57,748 nucleotides of DNA from Gymnopus androsaceus JB14 (taxonomy: Eukaryota; Basidiomycota; Agaricomycetes; Agaricales; Omphalotaceae): assembly GCA_009733575.1 (NCBI GenBank), contig ML769774.1, positions 1 to 57,748 of the forward strand. The letters are read 5' to 3'. The notes under the pieces were generated by a model. That model saw nothing but the letters and a program-made list of their open reading frames with translations. It made no database searches and was not told where the DNA came from. A program made the position numbers and the translations under genes. This document shows, piece after piece, positions 10,370 to 22,798 of this stretch. Numbering within the stretch: the first letter of the stretch is position 1; each line of letters starts with the position of its first letter.

Positions 10370-13300
10370 TAACTCCTGGAACTCTTCCGTTTAGTTCCCG
10401 TCTTCTCATTGTTTTCCACATCCTCTTTGTCTTCGTCCGCTAAGGGCTCTCTGGTATCACCTCCGTGAATTGTAGGATCCTTGAAAGGCAGTCTTGAAGC
10501 CCATCTTCAATGAAGATTTAGGTTTATACCTTAAGAAAATGGATCGGTGACTTACCTATTGAAAGCAAAGTACTTCTCTTGGTCTGTACGCCATATCAAT
10601 ACCCGATCTGCAATCATCTCGCTAGGGCTTGTTGGACATAATATAGGAACAGCAACACTATTGAACTTCATCTGAAGGTCGACACAAAGAGATTCAAAGA
10701 TGTCACGGTGTTTGCGAGCATATGCACCATGCCCAGGAGACTCAGCAAATTCCTTTGCCAGCGAAGCCCAGGCGTCTCGTTCGAAGGCGAATCTCCGCAA
10801 AGCATGATTGCATTCAGCATGCTTTCTCTCGAGGCACTCTTTCCAGCGTTCAAAATCCGCCTTGACTCTAAACCATTGCACTCTATCATCTGCTGAATAT
10901 TAGGATAGCCTTGAAAGCAAAAGCACATGTACAAGCAACATACTAGTTTCCTCCCATGCCTCTATCTCCTCTGGTTTCATATTCTTCAGCTGACCCGTTT
11001 TCCAGATCCAACCCTCTGAAGGCAGTCGCTCCATGCTATTTTCAGATGACACTGGGGTATGTTCATCACTTTCTGAAGCTTGGGCGACTTTGGGTGGGTT
11101 GGGCACTCGGGCTATTCACAGATTTATCATGCCCACATACATCAGTAATAGCACTACTCACCTTTGCGCATTGCCATCTTGGTACCTGTACACAATCAAT
11201 GTTGGACAAACTGCAGTGAATTACAAAGGAGCTCACCTGCATAGTTTAATGCCTCCACATCAAACATCAGGTCATCTGAGTCATCAACCTTTTCCTCATC
11301 GTGTGGTGATTCACTTTCACCGTTGCCAAAAATTAGGCGAGACGTGGTCCCATTATCTGACAACTGATATCCAGCACGAGTCATTGCCCAAAGATTTCCC
11401 TCAACCACTCTAGAGTCGCCTGGTGATTGTCGCCTCTCCATCGCCTTCCGAAAGGTGTCCTGCTCACTCAAAGTAGGCCACTTCTCCTTGTCGAGGGCAT
11501 CCAGCGCATCTAGAGCATCTCGGAACAGAGCGTAATTGACAATGAAGGTGCTCCGTTTGGCCTCAATGTTGCGAATCTCCTGGTTCGAGCGTGTGTTTGC
11601 ATCCTGCCTACAAACATATTTGATCTTTCGCTCGTACGCAGCTGTGAGGGTTTTGACAGTTGTCTGTAAGCTGTTGATGATATCTCCAAGGGCCAATTCA
11701 AGCATTTGAGCTTGTCTACTAGCCAAACCCAGCAGACGGAACTTCTGTCAGTCAGAAGCCGAGAAATCCGAAGGCAAAAAAAGGCGTTGGTCTTCAGGCT
11801 CTGCTACAGAATGTCCGGCAAGTCGCAGGGCAATCGAACGCATAAATCGTTTTTGTTCCTTGCGCCATTTGTCAATTCGTGTTGACAGTTTCGTATGTTG
11901 AGACAAGAGCTCCTTCGATGGGCTGGATTGACATGTTTTTTGCTTGACGACATATATGAGCTCTGGTGCGTGATCATGAGAGTTCAGTCGGGAAGGAATA
12001 TTTTGAAGCACGTACTGTATTTGAAAGATTGCAAGTCCCTCCTGTAGCCAAGACACTACTGCTCCCACCTTCACGTCTCCAGAGCAAATGGTAATGGTGT
12101 CTTTTGAGGACATTAACCGATCTACCAAGGCTTTAAGGGTTGGAGCTACGAACGTTCTTGGTGAACATTTCTCGTGATGAAGGGTATAGCCACCTACCTT
12201 TCTCGTTGTTATGCGAATAAACACTCAGCACCGTACGCTTCGATTTGGGATCCAAGCGAGGAGAGCAATCCATTGCGGTCCATTGCACCACTTTCGTCTC
12301 ATAGAGCTCGCAGAGCCCCATGAAATGATCACGTTTCTCCACATATTGTTTCACTGCGTCAGTGAGATCCCTTATAACCTGTCGAGCTGTATGGTTGATC
12401 TGAGCAAGTGGATTGGAAGAATGGATGATACAAAGACATACTGAATCCAACCAATTTCCTCCAGTTCCAATCTCCATAGTGAATGATCAAAGTGTTGATT
12501 TGATGATCAGGGCTCATTTGTAGGACCGTGGGACCAATCACATTGAATATAGCCCAGCTGAACTCTGCGGTCTCGCCGTGGAGATGTGTGAGACACGGCT
12601 TGTAGCAGTAGCAATACAGATATCGCAACCCTCTGCATGATTTTTCACATGGATTACAGGGATTATCCAGCGCGACTTGTCAATGAGGTGAGCGAAACAC
12701 TTGTGGTATTTGTGCCAGTGGACCAAAATATTGGGACTCAAGGCACAGACATTGTCATAGCTCCACACACAGTCGGGCTCATGACCCCAGTCAAACGGTG
12801 CTGCCTTGAGATCAAGCTCCATAGCCAAATCCACAATAGAAAATCTGAAAAAGTGAAGTCAGTGACTCAGTAAACAGCTTGTTGAAAACCACGCACCGTT
12901 CGCCTAAAGTCAAGTCCACGCTGGAAGTTACAAAGATATGATCGCATTGAATGTTGACATTGCCCGTGATGCGCTGGTTCTTGAACTTTGCATGATTAAC
13001 TCCATTAGCCACATTCAAGTGGTTACACGTATTTTTCTAAAGCAACCATAAGTCGATACCATGAAAAGTAAGATACTTGCCTCCTTTTGCAACTGTGGAA
13101 CGGTTTTCAGGTAATGTTCATAGCGCTTCTCTGTAGGCATATACGCTCTTCCTGCGAACAATGAGACATCGTGAAGGTTGTGCTTCTTGTCATAGTTCCC
13201 GGTTTTCATGTTTCCATCTGCCGTTTGTGCTTGTTGATGTAGGTGACTGGAGAAAGAAAATGGATTGAGATCCCTTGTGAGATAGATACTTGGTACGGAC

Positions 13301-14470
13301 CTCAAGTGCGAGGGAGTTTTCTCCCATCCAGGCTCCATATTCACATCTGGTTCCGGACAAGCTGGGCAGTAAACCATGAGGTTATCCTTTGGGCAACGAG
13401 GGAATAACTGATTCATTCCATCGCCATGTAATCTGCCAAGCCGCTTCTCTGCTTCAAGCAGAGGCCAGATGCGAGTAACAAACAGGAATTGTTTGTATGG
13501 ATCCTGAAACAAAGGAGCTTTAGGAATGTTTGATACAGGTGTAACAGCACTTACAGGGACATTTCTGGTGAATATGTTGTCCGTTAAGCAATGAAGACTA
13601 CGAAGGTAATGATAGGCTGTAATTTTTGATTGAAGCATTGTGATTTGCCAATGGCAAAGAAGACTAAAAGTAAAAGCAGTCTGAGGCTGTTGAACTGTCG
13701 CCGGGAAGAGATTCACTTCGAAAAGCTGACACCACTTATTGAAAGGTCCTCCGTTACACTGGCAGAAGGTGACTTTGGTGGCATGAACCCCAGTCAGGTC
13801 CATAAGCGACATTAGCAATGGTTTCGAAGCCTTTGGGCAACTATCGCCATTATGTCCCAATGGTATTCCATACTCATCCTGAAGGGTTGAGATATCTTGA
13901 CAAACAAAATATCCTGCATCACACCATACGTGTGCCCAATGGAGCGGCTGGTGCTTGTGAGCAGTAATCCAGCAAGCGCGACAAAGCAGGGCCATCAGGA
14001 CGCACTCTGGACACCATACCTCATGCACAGCACCGCCGCAGGAGCAAGGGGTGCCTATACAATGATCAGCTTCCTTCTGCATGAGGAGCTTGGCAGCCAG
14101 TGAAAAAATGTCGCTGTACTCTGCCAGCAGTTTTGCACGCGTGCTGAAGATAAGAGTCCTTAATCATTGATTTGATTATGAATAGTTCCAGCATACACAC
14201 CTGAGTCTTAGTCTCCTCCGAAAAATCTTCCATAGGAACTTCATCTTGTTCCATTGTGTCATCTACTAGTTCACTCTGCGGGGTTAATGTCTGAGGGGTT
14301 GGTCGAAGAGTGGATTGGGTGGCTGGTGACAGTGCTATAATTGTGGTATGAGTGAACGTTGTCGAACCACTGACGGTGGTCACAGTCTGCCGTGGTGCAG
14401 AGGCATTCGTGTATTGCCAACTGTTCTGAGCAATTTGTTCATGAGAAATTTTGATTTTCTTCCACAGCAT
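10370..14470 (-). CDS. KDZ-superfamily transposase with CxC2-like cysteine cluster (multi-exon)
   Basis: This is a DNA-transposon transposase of the Kyakuja-Dileera-Zisupton class. The N-terminal part has a cysteine cluster (CSCG, WCPEC, CRAC, then His, and FCQC) that fits the CxC2-like domain associated with these enzymes. There follow the LQPQTAFTF-type block, a DGNMK motif (likely the first catalytic Asp), a TCNH/ITGN/DLTLGER block, an SYDN motif, the H-rich domain with HVKNHAEGC, and a GDWNWRKL block. The C-terminal coiled region ends in GWIWKTG and VQWFRVKADFERWKE. Introns of about 45-60 bp interrupt it: one near 13065 looks like a GC-AG intron, and one ends at 10501 before a short last exon (10370-10500). 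The ATG at 14470 is the first after a (GA)n tract and is uncertain. Some exon joins are not resolved, so activity is unknown. Confidence 0.8.
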
Positions 14471-14476
14471 ATGTTT

Positions 14477-14478
<2 letters not shown>

Positions 14479-14525
<47 letters not shown>
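14479..14525. repeat. (GA)n microsatellite
   Basis: An uninterrupted run of about 23 GA units lies a few bases upstream of the proposed start of the KDZ gene. Read on the minus strand it is a CT tract, which is common in fungal promoters, so it may be in the promoter or 5' leader. Confidence 0.9.
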
Positions 14526-14528
<3 letters not shown>

Positions 14529-14851
14529 CAGAGTGACGATCTGGGATGGTAAAGAGTAAGCACGGGTCGCAGCCTTGAACAAACAATGAATCTTACTGAA
14601 CAAGTTAGTCTAACAATATGATAACTGGCCACATCTGTTGCTATTGTCCATCCATGTTCCGGAAGTGGCAAAACAACACAATGAAATAGTTTAAGGTCAT
14701 TTTGGACCATGCGGACCACGCGGACCACGGCTCACCAACCTGAAAGGTCAAAGCGTAAGTTTTTCGCTCAGAAAGGTAATGGTATCAGAAATGATGTTTA
14801 ATTAAAGTAGAAGAGTACATAGCAGTTATTAATACAGGTGCAGGTAAATTG

Positions 14852-16025
14852 TTAAGCTTGATTATCAAAGATGTGTGGCGCGTGAATGTTCCAATCGTTC
14901 ACGGTAACATTCGAGGCCTTCACAGCAATAACTGAACCAGCTCTAACAACAAATGGGGAGTTCCACTTAATCTCCCTCCAGACACCAGTCGCCGCAATGT
15001 ATTGGTCGATCGAGTGGGCCGATTTTAACCCAACCAATTGTTTATCCAAATTTGCTCCCAACTAAATAATGGAGCCAGGTGCTATACCCAGCTTGACATA
15101 AATCGGGTGAATGTTGCTGTTTGTCTGGAAATTGATTCAGTGAGGAAGCAGATGTTACTCGCGAAATTGTTTACCTTGGTGAAGACATACAAAGTGATGG
15201 AGGTTTGCACCCCATGCTTAGTCCTGAAATGATGTTCGACTTCATCCTTATCACTGCTAGCGGGTGAACTCATTGCCTCAGCAATAAGGCTGTCCCGCTG
15301 GACTCTTGAGGTTCGAAGCAGCTTGCATTTAGGCGCTGTGCTTGAGGGGGCAGGTGAAGATCTAACTGTGGCCTGTTCGACCAATATGTGTTGATAGCTG
15401 GGGGGGCCAGACTCCCCATCAATGATTTCGACATCGGAGTCGTCGTCAGAGATGACCACTGTCAAAGTAGATGTACCCAAAGAGATCACCTTGGAGCAGG
15501 AGGTTGTACTCGATGAGGAAGCTGTGCAATGTGTATTCCCTTTTGACATTGATCCTGTCCTCGGAATGGGTCTCAGCATTTCGCGAGCAACAAGGAGGTT
15601 GATCAATTCCGCATTAGATTCAAGGAAGTGCTGAGGAATCTGCTTGGGTTCCCATACCAATCGTACGAATTCGTTAGAGTTAGAGCAGAATACCTAGAAA
15701 AAATTAATTTCTGCTTGGAACAAACATGGTCAATACGCACCCTGTAGTACAACTGCCCAAGTTTGCTAACGCCTGGATGGTTTGAACTGTTGGCATTATC
15801 ACTCTGCCCAGTAAATATAACCGCTTTCTTCTGACAATACTCTCCGGTATTAACAGCGGGACGGCTAAAAGACTTGGCCAGTCCTGCACTATGGCGAATT
15901 TTGTACAAGAGTTCAGTAATCCTAGCGTTGTTTGCTTTACGCTGCGCCTCCTTTGTGGCGACACTGGTACTAGGAATGGGCTTTGAATGCGCAGACGGGG
16001 TTCGTGGAGTGTTGGCTTTAGGCAT
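14852..16025 (-). pseudogene. Unidentified basic/acidic protein with SUMO-interaction-like motif; one in-frame stop
   Basis: Three segments join through two clean introns: GTGCGT...TCTAG ending at 15694, and GTAAAC...TTCCAG near 15170-15120. Together they encode roughly 350 residues. The N-terminus is Pro/Ser/Lys-rich. The middle has a run of acidic and Ser residues followed by VEII and another acidic pair, which matches the general form of a SUMO-interacting motif. A globular C-terminal part ends at 14852. A TAG at about 15060 interrupts the frame just before the last 69 codons, which remain well-formed, so this looks like a recently broken gene. It lies head-to-tail upstream of the KDZ transposase and may belong to the same element. 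I do not recognise the family. Confidence 0.5.
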
Positions 16026-16596
16026 GATCGTATGGCAAGAAGGCGGAAATCGATTCAGAGTTGGCTATTTAAGTGGTTTAATTGATTGGATTGTTTGAAA
16101 GCACAGGTACCTACCGGCACTGCAAAGCCACTCATGCACCCATTGTCCTACCGGCTTGTAGTTTATTTGGCAATAATAATGTGCAAAAAATCCACTAAAG
16201 TACATGGCCCTTCAGATATACATGTTTTATACCAACCTACCATAAATTTTGAGTACACCTTGAGGCCTCCTCATATATATGTTCATTTCCAGCCTATTTC
16301 TGAACCTACTACATGCCATTTCACAGCACATAACTTTGTAGAACCTATGTTTAATCTCAGTACATTTACAAGTCTCAATCTATGTTTACTTCCCAGTACA
16401 TGTCTCACCACAACCTATGTTTGCTCCCAGTATATGTCTAGTAGTTCATGTGTAGCCTCAGTACATCTTGTAATGCAACCTATGCAAGCTCCCAGCCTAT
16501 GTTTAGGCCCTAGCAAAAATACTTCTTCAAATCCCATATACTCAGTCAGACATCTTTATTGCAGCTAGTTCAGTATTACTATGTACTGTATTTAAT

Positions 16597-17242
16597 CATC
16601 AGCAAAACCTGGGAGATGGTCATAGGAGCCATAGCAAGCCATAGCATGTCATAGCAGCCATAGTCCTGCACAGAACTATGAACTGCTATGGGTTCCTATG
16701 GCTTGCTATGAGTTTCTATGGGATCACAAAGCTGTCAACCCATTTCAGCATCAGTGTTGCTGCTTGACAGCCATCATTTTCTCCTGCCAACACTATACAA
16801 TGCATCATTGTAACTTAGACTTTGACAAGCTCTGTTTTTTTCCCCCAAGTCAATCCTGAGCCACTTTGGTTTGGACTATGGTATGTAGTTGCATTTAAGC
16901 AATGTCTCCGACAATGTGAGGGTCACCACCTATGATATATACTAGTGTTAGTACAGATATGTAGTTATATTAGTAGTTCTACTAGTTTTGCTACTCCTAC
17001 TATGAATACAGCAATATAATATGATTTTATGATTATTTTTGTCCATTTTCAGTCTTGCAGTGCAATGAAGCAATTCAAAAGATTAATATATTTGTATTGA
17101 ATAGAGCCATTCCACAATCAAATGCCTTGAAACCAGTGTATTTCATAGCAACCCATAGCAGTCCATAGCAATCCATAGTTCTGGACAGAGGGGTACCTTG
17201 CTATGGCTGCTATGAGTGCTGCACACCCAGGTTTTGCTGATG
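16597..17242. mobile_element. 646-bp TIR element with CATAGCA subterminal repeats
   Basis: The ends are inverted repeats starting CATCAGCAAAACCTG, flanked by AT on both sides. Within about 130 bp of each end are many copies of CCATAGCA in mirrored orientation. No coding potential is seen. The same terminal 15-mer bounds the 180-bp element at 32496-32675, so the two belong to one family. Confidence 0.75.
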
Positions 17243-17448
17243 ATTCATATTGAGGTTTGTCTTCATGACATTTACTGCCTGGCAGTATACATTGATACCC
17301 CATTTACCATCTTCCCTTGTCATATCAAAGTCCTGCAAAACATCCCTGGCTAGCTGAATTTCCATATCCTCATTTACCACTATACCCTTCTTTCATTCTT
17401 CCTCAAGTGACCCAAGCTCTCTATCATCTAAACCATAGGGATCATCCC

Positions 17449-17757
17449 TCAACTCATCCATAGGTGGTAACAGTGTAATATCCTCTTGCCATAACTGCCT
17501 TCTGATACATCTCCAACTGAGTCACCAGGATCACTGTGCCAGTACCCTCTGTTGATGGCCTTGGTACAACTAAGCTCATAGATTGATAAAGGTGATTTAT
17601 TATGTTCTGTGCAGAGTTTGTGTAAGTTCCATGAATTCTTGGTTCGCTCCAGTGATGCTTGAATTCTGGGTTGAAACACAATATAGAGACACAACCTCTC
17701 AATGACATTGCAGGTCACGTCGGAGGGTCTGCATAGGTGTGTGCGCATGTTGCGCAT
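17449..17757 (-). pseudogene. Integrase-like gene fragment (C-terminal part)
   Basis: The 102-residue frame contains CNVIERLCLYI, a basic middle with NKSPLSIYELSC, and INRGYWHSDPGDSV near the end. It resembles from memory the region just after the catalytic Glu in basidiomycete 'integrase core' transposon proteins (RIERLW..., then N-x-SP-x-x-LY..., then GY...GDPGD). The catalytic domain itself is absent. It sits in the interior of the outer TIR element and may be the relic of that element's own transposase. The family assignment is tentative. Confidence 0.4.
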
Positions 17758-18006
17758 ATTTGCTTTTCTTAATGAGGTACGTCTTTGCCATAGTTGTATG
17801 ATTTCAATTTCTTACGTATTACAGGAGTGTAAGGAAAAGTTGGGTGAGGTGAAGATTAGATTGATGGAGGCTGGGAGCAGTAACTGAAATGTTTTTGAGA
17901 GACACAAGTGCACAGTGTTCAACACACTTGCATTTTTTGTTTTGTAATAGTTCTTGCTTGTGTGTATATGCTGTTGAAATGTTATATTGAATTCAGATTG
18001 GAACTT

Positions 18007-18103
18007 GTATTCCCTGCTTTGACCTCTGATATTGCACTGATCAATCCAAGATTGATGTATTCCCTGCTTTGACCTCTGATATTGCACTGATCAAATCCAA
18101 GAT
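18007..18103 (+). repeat. Two-copy tandem repeat, unit about 48 bp
   Basis: A unit beginning TGTATTCCCTGCTTTGACC and ending CCAAGATT occurs twice in tandem with only a one-base difference in length. It abuts the left end of the Ulp1-DDE transposon. No function can be assigned. Confidence 0.85.
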
Positions 18104-18401
18104 TAACACTAAGTCTCAAACATACTGTACGCTTTCGAATTTAAGTTCAGTAACGCGTCACACGCGGTCCTGAACTGGAGAGATTTGTATCTTCGTAATG
18201 CGTAACATATAGGTCTGAACTGGGTTTTTTCGGAAGCTGAAAATCACACTAATTTGAGCTATTTTTTGCAATTTTTCGCCTCGCGCACCTTTTATACACA
18301 TTCCGGATACGTAGTTAGTGTTGGATAGAATAAATTTGGCATATCTTATCACTTTCTCCAAAACATGTGCATTCTATGTACACAGCCACTGCCAGCGCGC
18401 C

Positions 18402-20545
18402 TTAATGAGGCACCCAATCCTTATTGTTGTACCATGCGTTCGCTTTGATTTCTCTTCCCAATCGGCTATGCTGAGCAGGAACCGCATCTGCTGAGCCCTC
18501 TGGATGGCCTTCCTTCTCCTCTACTGCTTCCGACTCTAACGGCTCACCCAAAGTCTCGTCCGCATCAGTCAATCGCAAAAAGGCTCCATCTTCACCAACT
18601 GAAAGCCCTGCAGCATCACCACTTCCAATAATATGGTTAATGACAGCCTCTATAGGAATATCGCTTCCATCATCAAAGTCAGGTGAGAAAGGCAGCTCTT
18701 CATCCTCCTCTTCAGGTTGAGCCTTATTCTTTGCTGTAGCCTTTTGCTTCGAGTTTTTTGCCTTGGCATATATGTGTGGGGTAGTCTCGTCCTTGGTGAG
18801 CTGTTCATAAAGGTTAGGATGAGTTTCTGGAAGCTCACGCAAACGCTTCATAGTCAATGCCGATGTCAAGCTTTCATGCGACAAATTAAGACCTGTTTCC
18901 CCAACTCAACAAAGCTCAAAAGCCTACAATAATCCAAACAATGAGAGATAGAGAAAATAGGTCAGATCTCGACTCACTTTCTTAACAAGCTCGGAATTAT
19001 TGATATCCTTATAGGCCTCAACCATCCAACACACTGTACGGTTTCGAATTACCGGAAGCGAAGTGTTGAGCCTAATAGGCATGCTTTGCTTATCCTTTTT
19101 GTTATCCTCCTCTTCCTCATCCTCCTCTTCCTGATCATCCGCTAGTTGCTTCAAGACCTCTGCTACCGCATCCTGATGAGCTGAACGCCTGATGCTCAGC
19201 TTCAGTACTTGTTGAATACCAACATCGAGAGGTTGGAATATACAAGTGCAGTTTCCAGGTACAAAGATGATGATGATGTTCGGGTGAGTCTTCTTCATCC
19301 ATCCCAGGAATTCTTTTGATTTATGAAGCGACCAACAGTCAATCTTCCATAGTGACGACTGGTATTCCGGATCGCTGATTCCGAGTTCCTTCTTCTTTGC
19401 TTCAAAATAGGGAGCAATAACGTTGGTTATGAGGCTCTTCATTGTGTCCATAGTTGACCAGTATGTGTCATTTCCTGAAGGTTCGAAAGAGAATTTTAAT
19501 TCCTGTGACTCGTTATAGCTGGCTGAGGATTTTTTCGGACAGGATGCCTCCGTACGGCCCGCATATATGGCCTGCATTGGGAGTACCTCACCACTGGCAG
19601 ATATCAAAGAGACCAGTGTGAAGGCTCGCTTGTTGTCCATACCAACAATATTGATCTGCTTTTTGCCGGCTTTATTCCAGGTGAGTTTCGTACCTGGGGC
19701 ATATACTGTCTGAGTCTGATCTGTATTAACACGTAGGGCTGCCGGTATCTTGTGGTTCCGAATGACCCAGGCTTCTTGAAGATAGGCCTCAAGTAGTACC
19801 TCCTCGTGATTATCTGGGAGATTTTGTGCAGCACAATTACCAGCCCGCAAGCTCCATCCCAGACATTCAGATAGATATTTCCGGACCCAAGCCTCTGAAC
19901 AACGAAACAGTGTACCGTCACCAAGCTGAACATCAAATAGCTCAGGAGCATCTTCGACAAACATGGCGACAATTATCACTCGGACCGTGACAAGTGTTAA
20001 TGCTGTCCCTGCTGTCCGCAATGCCTGCAAACGTTTGTTGATCTTGGTACAGACACTGTCATAACCATGCTATTGTACATAGTGAGTATCGCGTTTTATC
20101 TGAGATCACATATGCTTACCAGAATACTCCCACGGCCAGGGTTGTCTTTCTTCAGTGCTGCACCATCCTTAATTCCCTTCAAGGTTTCATCCATCCACGC
20201 AAACCGCCCCTCTCTCCTCGCTTCCTTGTTTATCCACCTTCTGACCACTTGCTCTGTCAACTTGGCGAATAGGATTGGGTTTTGCTGCTTCGCAACTCGC
20301 GTGATATCAGATGGTCTCCAAGGATATCCAACTTTCTTCACTGCTGCTTGAATGTGGCACCAGATGAGCGGCTCAAAATAATTGATACGCTTTGCTTTTG
20401 TGTGAGTGTTGACTTTCGTTCTTCCAATTGGATTTGGTCATTTGCTCTGTTTCTTCTCGCATACATCCTCCATGAACTGACGACGAGGCCTAGAGTGCTC
20501 AGCCACATCCATCTCCTCGTCATCATCTGGGAGTAATTCGCATTT
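18402..20545 (-). pseudogene. DDE_1 (pogo/Tigger-type) transposase, broken by stop codons
   Basis: Domains in order are a helix-turn-helix DNA-binding region (about 20345-20110, with VGYPWRPSDITR and VVRRWINKE) and an acidic-tolerant linker with RCSEAWVRKYL. The DDE_1 catalytic core follows: the first Asp in NTDQT, the second in KIDCWS (an altered context; many relatives have DGH/DNH here), and the third in FQPLDVGIQ. A long acidic C-terminal tail ends in NAWYNNKDWVPH. Introns lie at about 20116-20068 and 18976-18924. In-frame TGA codons at 20438 and 18906 sit where CGA (Arg) is plausible. It follows the Ulp1 part without a frame change across the intron 20597-20546, so both may be one polyprotein. 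It is inactive as it stands. Confidence 0.75.
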
Positions 20546-20597
20546 CTTCGAAAGTACGTCAGATTGTTTCACTGTAAAAGCTTGGTCTGATGCTTAC

Positions 20598-22798
20598 ACG
20601 CTTTCTGTTCTCATAAGGAACCCATCCATCCGCCAACTTTTTGGCTTTTTGCTTGTCCCAAAATGTCTGTGAACGAGCAGCCCCCAACCTCTGAACATCT
20701 GTCGCTCACTCATCTGCATGCCATTTTGCCTCCATTTGCATCTTCTCTTGTTGGTTTTTCATGACCTCTGCTTCCTTTTTGAGCGATGCTAAATACTCCT
20801 CTCTCGACTGTATAAAGAAAAATCCATCAAGACTTCCTTTCTTCTTCTCCGCTGATACTCCTGCCTTCAATGACGATGCTGCCGGTGTCAAGACCTTTGA
20901 TGATTTCGATGACGATGCTACGGTTGATGCTGATTTTGGAGATGATTGCACTGGAGATGGGCTTCAGCTTATGAGTCAGCTTATGAGTGAAGATCTTCCA
21001 AGAGGTTTGTATCCTATATCTTCATTGTCGCTACTATCTCTCTCACTTCTACCTGTAGCGTTATTTGGCAAACCATGCTCTTTGGTCATTGAGAATAAAG
21101 GAATGGACCCTGCCCTGGAAACATCCAAATGCTGAGTACGTTTTTTCTGAGGGCTCGCATTCGGTGTTGGTGCAAACTCATGATGAATGGTTTGTTTTAG
21201 AGATGCAGTTTCGTTGGCAATGGTTTGTTCAACTGCGTCCACCATGGATGAAGGAGAGGAGGTGGGAGGTGGAAGAGATGCGGTTTCATTGTCGGTGGTT
21301 TGTTCAGCTGCGTCCGCCATGGATGAAGGAGAGGAGGTGGGAGGTGGATGGAAGAAGGTGAATGTGGCTCTACGCTCCGAGATTAATGTTATATCTTCAT
21401 CATCGTCAGTGTCTGAAGACTGCTCAATGGTAGAATAAACATCCTGTACAGTTTTGTCAATCTCTTATCGTGACTGAATACCAAAGTACTCACATATTCC
21501 AAGAACCGGGATAGTAAATGGTTAAACAACTGCAATCGGAGTGTCGAAACCTTGTTTGTGTGAACAAGCTCAACAGACGATAACAGAAATGATTCCAGGG
21601 CATTGATCGCTAAAACTCCACACGAGTGGCCATCAGCCTGTTTGGTGATTGGGAGAGTAGTAGTGCTGAAGATACGAGTGGAATGAAACTGTTTCCAGCC
21701 TTGCAGAGCCTGTTCCAGCTTCAATGGTATTTCTCTCTCCAGTGAATCTCCATACATGAAATGAGCGCTCGTGCCATCAACTATGAGCGGAACCTAGTGC
21801 TCGATCCCATTCTTTTCACCCTGCACTGGCAGCTGCCCTAGGTGAGCAATTGTTGCTATCCTTTTTCCTTTCACAAAAGTTTCTTCTCCTAGACGCCAAA
21901 GCCATGCCCATTCTGGGGCGGTCTGGTAAAGCCCAACAGCATTCCCATTCACCAAAGAAGTAATCTTGGTGACAAGATCGACATTTTCAACTAGGACCGT
22001 TCCTGCAAGAGAAGGATCTGCAATCATTCTCTGGCGCAGGTTCAAGAGCATGAGATCCATCAGCGAGCTGTTTGCCCACTGCTTTCCTAACAAACGTGCA
22101 AGTATACAGATATCTGGTTGGCCAAGAACGGATGGTTTTAGAGTCCATGTCGCTGTCCGTAACAATGTCTGCGCTACCACAGCTTCCTGCTTCCAATCTT
22201 CTTCTTTTCGCTGCTCGGCCTGCTTGTCAATCCACTGTGTTTGCTTAAACCATGCCTTGCGATGGTTATCGTGAACTGATAAGACCTGACTCCATAGAGA
22301 TACAAGCCATAGTGGATAGTGTGTTTCCTGACTGGTATGAGCATATACCATGGATCTGGCGCCATCAAGCCAAGCTTGCCGTGAATTTGCCTCAAGCTTT
22401 TTGATAATCTCGGGGGAAGGGAGTGGAAGTTTCAAAAGTATAATGAAATCGGCATCTGTGAGCTCTTTGGGTGAATTTTGGGTGAAGAAGGAATTTATTT
22501 CAGTGATCGTGGGTGAGGCAATCGGTATTGGAGGCAAGGGAAACTCTAAAAGAGCTGAAATAGATAGGTTCGAGATGGGAAGGAGTTGTTTCTTCACTTA
22601 TTTTGGAATCCGAAAGACTTTTTTGGCAGATTTAAGTGTATGAGGAGCTACTTTCGGCCATAGAACAGGCTTCAAAGGGTCTCGCGCAAGAAGAACCATT
22701 TTTGGAAGTGAAAACTTTTTCGGAAGACAACAATTGCACGTGGAAGAAGCTTTGCAGAAGACTCCGAGCGGATGAAACTTTTGGGTCAGTTCAGACAT
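20598..22798 (-). pseudogene. Ulp1-like (C48) cysteine protease module fused upstream of the transposase
   Basis: The N-terminal about 330 residues are helical and basic/aromatic, as in basidiomycete Ulp1-like transposon proteins. The C48 peptidase core follows: a His-stop-Val-Pro-Leu block where His-Trp is expected, an MYGDSL block with the catalytic Asp, and ADGHSCGVLAIN with the catalytic Cys. An intron at about 21483-21425 leads into an acidic, Ser/Thr-rich tail with a short internal duplication (AEQTTDNETASL / VEQTIANETASL). A Lys/Glu-rich coiled region then runs into YENRKR at the next intron. Stops at 22598, 21794, 20976, 20964 and 20706 are all explainable by single C-to-T or G-to-A changes. 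SUMO-type proteases are known passengers of plant MULE and CACTA elements; coupling to a pogo-type transposase is the unusual point here. Confidence 0.7.

Noticed and set aside
14066..14728. Poly-Leu/Ser hydrophobic stretch that looks like a membrane segment
   Set aside because: It is translation of the (GA)n/(CT)n microsatellite.
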